From Whitmania pigra (lineage: Eukaryota; Annelida; Clitellata; Hirudinida; Haemopidae), in contig JAJTWR010000353.1 in the NCBI GenBank assembly GCA_021613335.1, positions 291,501 through 355,500 of the forward strand: a stretch of 64,000 bases of DNA, read 5' to 3'. The notes below the pieces were generated by a model, which made no database searches, was not told the DNA's origin, and saw nothing but the letters and a program-made list of their open reading frames with translations. Positions 36,995-64,000 of this stretch are shown one piece after another; the stretch's first letter is position 1, and each line of letters begins with the position of its first letter. The translations under genes and the position numbers were made by a program.

Positions 36995-39900
36995 ATGTGT
37001 TCTATATTTAACGACTTGGATAATAATATTAATAGCGAAGAAACGTTTGACGCGTAAGTAATGCCTTTATTTTATAACATGGTAATAGAATTACATGAAT
37101 TACTAATTGTTTTCAAAACATTTGATGTGTATTCTTTTTATTCAGAAGTCGCAAAGATGTTTGCAAATGTGGGAATAGAGAAATTGTTTTAACACTCACT
37201 CTTTATGGGTCTTTTTGCAAGTAAATTAAAAAGCTGTAACTTGATGTGAAGTGAACATATCACAATTTTAAATTATAGATTGATAAAATTGTTCTGTCAG
37301 AGAATGTTTCCTTCAAAGAGTTGCCCATAAGTTCAGATCAGAGTTTGGAAAATCACGACTCATTCGTGACAATGAAGATGTTGCTGTTGCATTTTCTGGT
37401 GGGAAGAAATCTATGGCCTTGGTGAACCTAATAAAAGAGGTGCTTTTTATATCATTTGCTGTTAGCAAAGATTAATGCCAGAACATAAAATTATCATTTA
37501 ATAATTAAATGAATTTATTACTTCTTTAATAAATAAATGACTTCAAAATTAGGGTCGCAGCAAAAGAGCTCAAAAGAAGTTGAGATTCAAACCTACATTA
37601 ATTTATATTCTTGGTAAGAAATTATCTAATTTCCAATGTATCTTTTGATACAATAGACTTTTGTGTTTCAACTGTTTTATTTGAAATTTGAGTGTTGTTT
37701 TTAAATAAATGTATGGGATTTTTTAAAGAACCTAAGCAATGGGAATCATCATTGGAGTTTGACCATGAAGTCATACAAACAATTATTTCACTGGAAATAC
37801 CATTTTACATCTTCAGTTTCAATCAGGTACATGACCACAGTATTTCCAATGAGTTTTTGTATCCTAAGTAAAGAGTTGTTTTTCTGAATCAGGCATTTGA
37901 TGAGGAATTGATTCCTCTGCTGTCAGATAAAGATGAGTTGGAGAGTTTCAATAAGGAAGAATTTTGCAATAAAATTGATTTATCAAAGTTTTATGACTTT
38001 AAAAAGTCATTGAAGCAGCCTACTTCTGGTGAATCCATGCTATATTTGTTGAGGTTTGATAGTTTACTTTTGATATTTTCTGACCACAAGCATTGGTTAT
38101 TTGATGGTTCATGCTGCAACTAAGATGCAGGTCAGGCAATTAAATGGCCACACATTATATTATCACATTTGCTAACATTATGGAAATAAATATTATCGCA
38201 TTCTTTAACATCGCAGTTATAAATATTAAATAATCTTTAACATCACAAATGTAAATATCAATTATTTAACCTCACAGAAATAAATATTAAATACTCTTCA
38301 ACATCACAGAAAGCGATTGCTGATGAGGATCTGCAAAAACTTAAATTTATCCAAGGTGCTTGTTGGAGACACTGCCAGCCAATTGGCCGTTCGACTCCTT
38401 TCCTTTGTTTCGCAAGGCAGAGGAGGTCAACTGTCATACGAAATGGTTGTTTGAATTTTTCTGATTAGATTTAATTTTAAAATGCATTAGCTGTTTAAGA
38501 TAACTCTAGCTGTGATATCCTACGGGATATGCCTTAATGTAATGTGCTTAACTAGGTATGTTGGTATAGTAAGTGTACTTTTATTAACACCAAAAATCAT
38601 TGGAGGTGAATATTTGGCATGACAAAAGATCGTAAATGTTCTAGTAATTATGTTAATAATTTTAATATAAGAATCCTCTAAAACTAACTACACAATAATA
38701 AACTTAATTATTGTGCCTCCACAACACTAGCAAATGCTTATTATTTTTTTTTGCCTTCATGATATCTTGTCAATACCTTGCAGAATTTAGCTTCATAGTA
38801 TTTCTTTTGCAATAGATTACCATTTCACGTTCATTATTCAGGAATTTGCTGACGACAGGAATGAGGATGTAACATTTGTGAAACCTATGAGGTTGTTATT
38901 ATTAATAAATTGGTAACTGTTAGTCAAAGTTGCTTAAGTGATGATAACAATATTTGTGTCAAGAGAAGATTGAGCATTTGAACTTGTCATTTTGCAAATT
39001 TAAATTAATGTATTATCTATTTGATTACTTCAGAGCTTTTTTGGATGAAGAAATTGAAACTCTCTTAAAGTTAAAGGAATTAAAATTCTTCAAGAAAACC
39101 AAGGTTTTTTAATTTATGGTCTTTATTGTCATTTGGCTTTTTAATGTACTTTTACAAAAATTAATTTTATTATTTAAGTTGATTAAACAATTAATATATG
39201 CTCTCAGAAATGGGAAGTTCAAACTATTGAAACTTTAACTGAAGAATTTATTAACAAGTTGCAATCAGAAAATGATAAAACTCTTTCTATTATCTGCAGG
39301 TAAGAGGCTTTAATTGAACATAAAATATGTAAAATATGATAGTAAATAATTTGTTAATTTTTAGTTCCCATCTTAACAAATTTGATAATGATTATTTAAG
39401 GACTGGAGAGAAATTAACGGTTGCCAAGGGAAAATCTGATATTGAGGAAGATGCATGTTGCTTGTGTAAAGTGAGTGGAGTAATATTGAATAATAAATAT
39501 CTGTTGGATAAAAGTCATTAATTTTTGCATTGTAAAATTACTGTAAAAAATATCAAGGATCACAGCATAAATTGAGTGTTTAAAATTGTTCGTGTTCAGG
39601 CTTTAATAGATAGGAGCTCCTCAGCGGTGACGGCTGATTCGGCTGTCAAAGTTTCATCGAGCATTGCAGACAAGCTGAAGACGGATGTGAACAAAAGAGG
39701 AGATGAGTCAGTAAATGCTGACACTATTGACGGATTGGTTGACAATATGTCATTAAACTGTTGTAAAGAGAGCAATTCAAATGTAAGCAAATTGAATGGT
39801 AAAAATGACTTATGCAAAGAAGAAAATTGTTGCAACAGTGCAAAGAATGTTCCTTTGTTAGTAAACATTTCCATTTCATAATATAAGCATGAATTAATAA

Positions 39901-40284
39901 TCTAATAGTTTGACTTTCAAATTCTGATCGTCTGATACTTAATTGTCTTATATTCCAGATTATCTAAAAGTGATATCATGGTTTTTCTGTGTTATGGATG
40001 TCAAATTCTTGTCAAAGATATGGTGAGTCAATGTGTTTTGTAAACTCTCATTGGCATTTAATCGGTCATTGTTGATAATAAATATGCATTTTCAGAGTGA
40101 TGTGGCCAAACTACCGCAGAACTTTCATAAAGAGATCCTGATGAAGATCAGGAGGTTTGGCCTATTTTTAAGTTTGGAGCTCGCTCCATCTATTAAACTC
40201 TTTTCTAAACCTTTTTCAAGGAGGAACATGAAGGAAAGCATAGAAGATTTTATATTGAATGAAGAGGAAGATTCTCAAACATGA
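36995..40284 (+). CDS. CTU2: Cytoplasmic tRNA 2-thiolation protein 2 (NCS2/CTU2)
   Basis: Partner of CTU1/NCS6 in 2-thiolation of wobble uridine 34 in cytosolic Lys, Glu and Gln tRNAs, downstream of URM1. Fourteen exons give 518 codons (human 515): 36995-37053, 37146-37220, 37301-37439, 37553-37613, 37729-37826, 37893-38053, 38310-38445, 38842-38891, 39034-39103, 39208-39299, 39365-39470, 39600-39856, 39959-40022, 40096-40284. N-terminal cysteine pairs VCKCG and FCKECF are followed by HKFR. A P-loop-like AFSGGKKSMALVNL follows, in the position of the degenerate PP-loop of this family. VLVGDTASQLAVRLLSFVSQ with GRGGQLSYE matches the family stretch around GDNCTRLAIKL...GRG. C-terminal cysteines CCLCK and CYGCQILVKDM are also typical. 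AATAAA is at 40314-40319. Confidence 0.93.
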
Positions 40285-40776
40285 TTTGTTTAAAGACATG
40301 AAAAATTTTGTTAAATAAATCATTTTAATCTCTGCACCATCAATTATAGAACAATGGATTGGCACGGGAAGAACGTTTTTTGTTCTGTTAAAAATTAGGC
40401 TGGAAAGTTTCTAGACATCAGGTGAATAGATCTGAACCTCGTAGTTACGTCGAACTCCGTTTCAACTCGCTGACAAAGTACAAAGCTCTATTTTATAAAT
40501 TGTTTTTAAATCGCAAGATATGGATACGACTTTTATTTTGTGGGGCGCTCAAGCCAGCTAAAAAACAATTAAGGATTAAAGCAATTCGGTCTCAAACTTA
40601 ATATATGTATATATTTTAATTAAAACAATTTTAGCTCATTGTGGGAAATTAAATTTACGAAAATTTATAATCGACAAAGTAATAAACATGCTATGCTAGG
40701 TCTGTTTTGGCATGATATGAACAGAAGAAGCGGGATTCGAGTTTTTGATTGCGTATTGGTTTTCTGAAATATTGAC
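40285..40776. other. CTU2 3' UTR and TDRD5-like promoter side
   Basis: Poly(A) signal at 40314-40319, then AT-rich spacer. No gene or repeat is supported. Confidence 0.45.
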
Positions 40777-43700
40777 ATGTCGAATGTTAATTACCAAGCG
40801 ACAGAAAATAATGCAAGGAAGTACGATGAACTGAAAGTGGATATTCTAGGCATTTTGAATGTCGCCAGAGGATATATTTCTACAAACGAGTTGGAAAGTC
40901 ACTATAAAGTATTGGTAAACAAAGACCTACCCTACTGGGAATTTGGATTTGATTCTACATCATCTCTTCTTAAGAGTTACTCATCAGAAGATGTCCAGAT
41001 AAGATATTTTGGCGGAACTTTGCAATGCAAAGCTGTTGAAAACGATCGTCTTAAGCATATCACAAGTCTCATAAAAAATACTAAAAGCGTTTTACCTAAA
41101 GTCCGTGATTCTAGGAAGACTGAACAATCACAAGTGCAACGCATAGTAATTATATAAATATATTTTCTCTAATGTTAAATTAGCTTATTGAATTACTTTT
41201 TCGAATTTTAGGCAACACCTCTTTTGCCTCCAAATATGAAAAAAAAAATCAGAAACTTGATGATGTCTTATCCAGCAGGCATTAAACTTAATGATTTCTC
41301 AAATGCTTATGCAAGAATGTTTGGACATTATCTAAATCTTGGTCGAGAAAACTTCAAAGGCATCGAGGATCTGTTGAAATCAATGCCTGATGTCGTAGCC
41401 ATAGAGAGGAGGGGATGCAATGACCTCATTGTGGTCAGAAGGTTTACTGATATTGCTAAAAAGGTTGCGCCTGGTGAGTCGTCATCGGTCGTTTATCTTG
41501 CATCCAGTGAATACTTATTTATTTGTATTTATTAAATCTTAGGTAAGCCTTCATCAATTTGCAACTCACAAAAAAGTCAAAGCTTTGGGAGGCAAAAGGA
41601 ACAAATTAAATTACCTGAAATCTTGGTGTCCCTGTCATTGAGGAGTGATATTGTTAAGGTTGCAATTATGCGTTTTTTCTTTATGTATTTCTAGGGTTGA
41701 TCGTTCTAGCTTGAATTAAGTAATTGGAATGCTCTTTTAAAATGTAAGGTATCACCCAACTCTTCAAGAGTCTTACGAAAGTGTTGAATCATTTATAATT
41801 TTTTAAAATCAGGTTTTACACAAACATCCTCAGGGAATATTTTCATACAACTTCCTAAAATTATTTGAGGTATGTTAACAAAAGTCACTAAATAAAAATT
41901 CCTTCCACCGAGAAATTAATTATCTGAAAAATACTTCATTCAGAAAGAAATTGGTTCTGCATTTCCAGCAGATTGGCAGCCTCACAAGCATCTCCTGAGA
42001 GTGATGCGGAGCACGCCTGATGTCACCTGCATCGAAATGAGGTGTTTTTATTGGTTCTTCCATTCTGGGACTTTCCAGAGTTCTGCTCACTTGAATACCA
42101 AGGAGGCAGAGGCTGCTTACATGGAGATGATTCGAGATTTCTTCTACAACAACCTCTTTGGAAAGCCTTCTGGAATGACGAAGGAGGATCTTCTTTCGTT
42201 GTATCACGTGAGTCTTCCACCTCGGAATGAAATGATTGGAATAAATTGAACTGCGATACATTTTTTGACATATATTTTATATTTTAATTATTTGAACAAA
42301 ATACAATAAGCTGATGGATAGAAGGTTAAATTATTATATTTATTCATTAACAAATTTATTATGACTAAGCAGCTAAAAATAAGTATAACATCTTAATAAA
42401 AAGATTTAAGTTAAATCATAAAATGATATTGTCGATTTTATGATTCATGATAGAGTTAATCTTTTGCAGAAGACATTTCAAGAAGATATTAATTTGGAGG
42501 CTTTAAGTTTACATGGAGTTGACAACCTAATTGCCATCATGAAGGATTTCATCACTACCGAATATTTGGGAGCAGGTGATATTCACGAATTTATTGAGAT
42601 GGAAATTAATATCTGATTAAATATTCTGATTTTTATGCCAACAAATTTATTAAATATTTCTGTGATTTTATTCATGAAGATAAATGTAGAATTTCAAAAT
42701 ATTCAAATGACCCGCTGGTGCAAAAATGTTTTTTTTTTGATGTAATTTGACAAGTTTCAATTTCAAGTTGATGGGCTTTGAAATATGAGAACTTACAAAT
42801 ATAGATTTTGTTATTGTGATCTATAATTATGAATATGATTATTATAATTATGAACATTTCAACAATTTTTTTGCAGGAAAGGTTTCCGTTAAGCTAAGAA
42901 ATCGAACTGACCCCATCTCAAATGTCACTTTGGACGTGAGTCTGACATTTTACCTGATTTAATTGATTTTAAATGTATTTATTTTATTTTTTTGAGTTAT
43001 GTTTTTATTTCCACTAAAGTGAGTAAGTCGCTTTAAGTTTTGTTTGACATGTTGTTGTTCACACGCATTCAACAGGCTAAGTATATTCTTGGAGATATTG
43101 AATTGAGAGCTTCATACGCTTATGAGACCCTTGAGCTGCCTGAAACGCATTCCATAGTGATCTCTGAGCTGGAGAAGTCAGGAAGCTTTTATTTCCAACT
43201 CTACAAGGATGAAGATGAAATTAACAACCTCATGGAGAGGATACAGTGATTAAATAATTTGTTTTCTTTATTTAGCAATATTTAATAACATTCATTGAAA
43301 CTTAATAATTACAGGAGCTTTTATAATTTAAACTGTGCCTATGCCTATAAAGTTCCTGACTGCTATTTGAAGAAAGGACTTATGTGTGTGGCAAGATTTG
43401 GAGGCAAGTGGCACAGGTGCTCGGTGGAGAACATCTTTTACGATGAAGTTGAGGTAGGGTTTGTTGCATTCTCGTTTTTTTGTGAGTTACATTCTGACGT
43501 GGCAGTCATTGGCGATTGCAGGTTTTTTACGTCGATTACGGCACTCGAAAATCCGTCAACAAGCACGAGTTCAGATTCTTGAGGTTCCTTTTTTTTCTTA
43601 ATTTTAACCTTAAGTTTCCTCTTAAACCATCCACTGTTGATCATCCATGTGCTTACGACATAACCTAGGAAGGAGTTTGCCGTCCCGAAGGCCTATGGAT

Positions 43701-45841
43701 TTAAGGGAAGGTTGGCAGGTGTGACTCCCGACAGCAGAAACGAAGTGAGCATGGTCTTTTCAATTATTTGCATTTTAAAAATTTAGTCTTTCATGGACTT
43801 ATTTGTTTCATGCAGTTGTTGACTGTAGAAGCTTTCAACTTTTTCTTGGACTATGTCAGCCAAAAGACTCTGAATTCTCTTTTATACGGATATGACGACG
43901 AGGTCAGTTTATTTGTTAATACCCAAAGGCTGGATTTGTTGCCCTTGTCTTATAATTCAATAAAACATTAAAAATGTTTTTTGATTTGTTTAGCAGGGTT
44001 TAATTCTCATCAACCTCCATTATTTCATTCCCACAGAAGATGATGATTTTGACCATATTATGAGTTTTAATGATGTTTTGGTTCAAAAGGGTTATGCCAG
44101 GAATGTGCCGGAGGTTGGATATAAGATGCAATTGTATTTAATAAAATAATTATCAAATCTGCCAAATTGTGATAATGTTCTCTTTTTTGATTTGTTCAAA
44201 TTTCTTTTCTCACTTTCAAACAGCCTTCTTTGGACAGGCAAATGTCATGCAAAAGTCACGAAAGAGTAAAAAAGACGTTTTCAAGTCCTCAGAGGTATTA
44301 TTGTACAATATCTCTTAATTGTTATTCGGCAGTTAATATTAATTTTCAAATATTAATAAATTACAAGTATTTCAATTTAATAATAATAATAATAATATGG
44401 ATATGAATAAAATGAAAATATAGTCATTGAGTTTTTAAAAATTATGACATCCATTCTTTCACAGAAAAACCAAAGAGATCGTACCACAAATAACAGTGCC
44501 ATCAAAAAATATTACAAAATAGTATGTAGTCTTTCTGTGCTTGTTGTTACTATTTTTTTCCTTTGCATATATTAAGAATAAGAATTAGACTTGGGAATTA
44601 TGATTGCCTTTGCCAGCATAAGAATGACAGAAGATGATGATATCATGCTTATCAACATCAATGACAAGCCTTACCTAGCTAGCTGTGATTTTTCCTCTTT
44701 TTTCTGGGATTATGACATTGCCTGCACAGTTGTAAGTTAGACAATTGGTTTTGAATGATGGAATGATTTTTGACAGAATGTATTTTATATTTTACATGTT
44801 TGCATTTATACATTAACCTAATTGATTTATTAATGTTCTATTGTTATTAATGATTATAACACTGCTGTTGATGACTTTTGTCATAGATTTCAGCTGTGTT
44901 GAAATTTTTATGTTAAATTAATTATTAAATTAAAGTACTTGTAAAATGCAACTTATGACTGCTGCAGATAATGGACACTAGAGGTAGACTAAAAATTTGT
45001 TCTAGTGACTATCCTGAGCTTTTTTCCAGACTGATGTGAGTTGCAAGAGATCAAAAGTCTAATATATCACAATATTAGTATATTACCACAATCATTACTT
45101 ACATATTTCATTGACAACAGGAGAGAGATTCCAAGGATGCAGAAGGATGATGTTGGAAGGACATGTCTCACACTTTTTGAATTGGAATTGTAAGTTCAGC
45201 TGGAAGACAAAATTCATTCCTTGTCGTGAATGTTGGCACACAGCACACTTATGAAATACATTTGAACTAGATGCACATTGTATCGAAGCTGAGCATTAAA
45301 GTTACCACAAGCCTTTAATGATAACTAACAAGTTTTCAATTTTGTTGGTACGACGGTGAATGTTCAGTAAACGTATCCTTAAAAATTATTTAGGATACAA
45401 TGAATGAACACAAACCTTAAAACCTAATTTGTTTTAAGTGTCTCAGAATTTCTGGAATTGTCTCACAGCTGTGAAAAGCTGAAGTTGATGGTCCAGAATG
45501 AGTTGGATCTCTTCAGTCCTCAAGACTTTTATTGGACTGTGAGTTGTTTTTTGGATAAAGAATGATTTGGTTTCAGGGTCAAGCTAGTTGGTCTTAGGAT
45601 TGTTTCAGTTAGCATCCAATCATTAATTAATTTGTATTTGCTATTCTGTCCAATTGAATTTTAAGTAATAAAATGTAACATCTATATTTACATTTATAAG
45701 ATTTTGCAGTAATCAGTTGATTTAGATTAACATTCAATACCACAGGGAGATCAGGAAATTGACGAATTAATGGATGAACTGAACTGTTTCTCACAAGAGA
45801 TTGAAAAAAGCATGACTCCTAAGAAAGAGTTAAAATGGTGA
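40777..45841 (+). CDS. TDRD5: LOTUS/Tudor domain protein, TDRD5-like
   Basis: Family role: germ-granule protein in piRNA and retrotransposon control. LOTUS domains bind RNA or Vasa, and Tudor domains bind dimethylarginine. Twenty exons join in frame to 819 codons; the first is 40777-41145, the last 45746-45841. LOTUS 1 is in exon 1 (DELKVDILGILNVARGYIST, about 16-90). LOTUS 2 is in 41212-41473 (PPNMKKKIRNLMMSYPAGIK, about 126-200). LOTUS 3 spans 41813-41869 and 41944-42207 (VLHKHPQGIFSYNFLKLFE). One extended Tudor domain lies in 43315-43453 and 43522-43583 (GLMCVARFGGKWHRC, VFYVDYGTRKSV), about residues 485-535. Three LOTUS plus one Tudor is the TDRD5 arrangement; TDRD7 has three Tudors. The 3' half after 43994 is weakly conserved. 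AATAAA is at 46025-46030. Confidence 0.8.
44379..44398. repeat. AAT microsatellite in a TDRD5-like intron
   Basis: A short run of six or so AAT units. Simple sequence only. Confidence 0.7.
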
Positions 45842-46699
45842 GGCCAGCATTATTGTGAGGTCATGTGAATTTCAAACAAGTTCTTTTGCTCAGAAGGCAG
45901 GGTGGTGAAAGAGTAATGCAGGAGGCCTGGAGACCCAATGTAAGCTAAAAAGAAACAAAGCTCAACCCTAAACACATTGTTGACCCCTAACCTAACTTGA
46001 TACCAGATTATTGGTTTATCAATGAATAAAAGTATTCAATAGTGGATTTGTTCAACCATAACTGACTAATGATAATTTTGCTGCAAAGCTTTTTTGGACC
46101 AAACTCATCCAAAAAGCTAAACAACAACTGCTAGCTAAACAATTTCCAATTGGCATATGAGTTTACTGTATTGTATGACAATAATGAAGTTAAAATGATA
46201 TTTGTGACCTACTTTTTGTAACTCAATGACGAGTTTCAAATTTACAATCTTTGCCCAACATGTATTCAGTTAAAATACAAAGACGAATTACAATTTGTAA
46301 ATGGAACTCATTTATTTTGCAAATCCTTTTCATGTGATTCTCACTAGCAGAATAAAATTGCTCCTTTAGTGAGCAACGTGAGGATTGTAAGCTCACAAGT
46401 CTTGAAATTAAAAACAGTCGTGAAAATTAAAGGTAGCCGGTGAATACTTCAGGGGCTTCTTAACTCAAAAGATGAGAGAAACTAAAAATTTGAATCCGAA
46501 AATTTTCATCGTCGTCGCTGGTCGTGCATTCACCTCGGACCGGAAGGATCCTGCAGAAAGCCAATTAAGCACTTGCCGAACTGCTGGATGCTCTGCACTT
46601 AGACTGCACCAAGACACCTTGACTGGATGGACAGGAATATTCAGACATATAATCTCTGAATGACTTGCTTTTCTGAAACCTTCTTTTTGTCTGTTCCAT
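45842..46699. other. Convergent 3' UTRs of TDRD5-like and SMG1
   Basis: AATAAA at 46025-46030 (+) and TTTATT at 46311-46316, AATAAA for SMG1 on the minus strand. No other gene is supported. Confidence 0.5.

Positions 46700-64000
<17,301 letters not shown>

Overview
The window is nuclear DNA of a non-vertebrate animal. Genes are split by many short introns (mostly 50-400 bases) in AT-rich sequence. The gene set is metazoan: Jun, MNK kinase, a LOTUS/Tudor germline protein, SMG1, and an OAS-like protein. HSD17B7, a sterol-synthesis enzyme, argues against an insect or nematode, which cannot make sterols. I cannot name the phylum from sequence alone.

Layout from left to right: the 3' end of an OAS-like gene (1-732, +); proteasome subunit PSMD3 (1263-4168, +); intronless R3HDM4-like gene (4656-5465, +); a possible protamine-like small ORF (5887-6060, -); HSD17B7 (7380-9295, +) tail to tail with chaperonin TCP1/CCT1 (9644-12583, -); a 183-bp tandem repeat that runs into an unrecognised six-exon gene (14236-15473, +); MNK kinase (17446-20098, -); a long gene-poor stretch with a small MITE; intronless JUN (25281-26270, +). 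Then comes an accessory block (27.4-34.7 kb): a hAT insertion with 8-bp target duplications inside a tRNA-like SINE, an inverted and frameshifted copy of the six-exon gene, an 86-codon three-exon small gene, a dead CR1/L2-type LINE, and a second hAT element with 8-bp target duplications. After it: NDUFV2 (34926-36437, +), CTU2 (36995-40284, +), a TDRD5-like gene (40777-45841, +), and SMG1 (46700 to beyond 64000, -).

The named genes are mostly housekeeping and do not form one pathway. PSMD3 and TCP1 serve protein turnover and folding, NDUFV2 respiration, CTU2 tRNA thiolation, SMG1 mRNA surveillance, HSD17B7 sterol synthesis, and MNK and Jun signalling. Exon-intron models were built by hand from GT-AG (one GC-AG) sites. 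For PSMD3, HSD17B7, TCP1, MNK, NDUFV2, CTU2 and TDRD5 the summed exon length is a multiple of three with a continuous frame.

The most unusual structure is the inverted gene pair at 14.2-15.5 and 28.3-29.5 kb. One copy keeps an open frame but has lost its first exon start, and seems to take a new ATG from the adjacent tandem repeat. The other keeps the original start but carries a 2-bp frameshift. Other points worth a second look are an MNK whose activation segment has no threonine, a Jun whose two main JNK sites are Thr-Pro, extra cysteines beside the iron-sulfur ligands of NDUFV2, and the Cys/Arg/Lys-rich small ORF.
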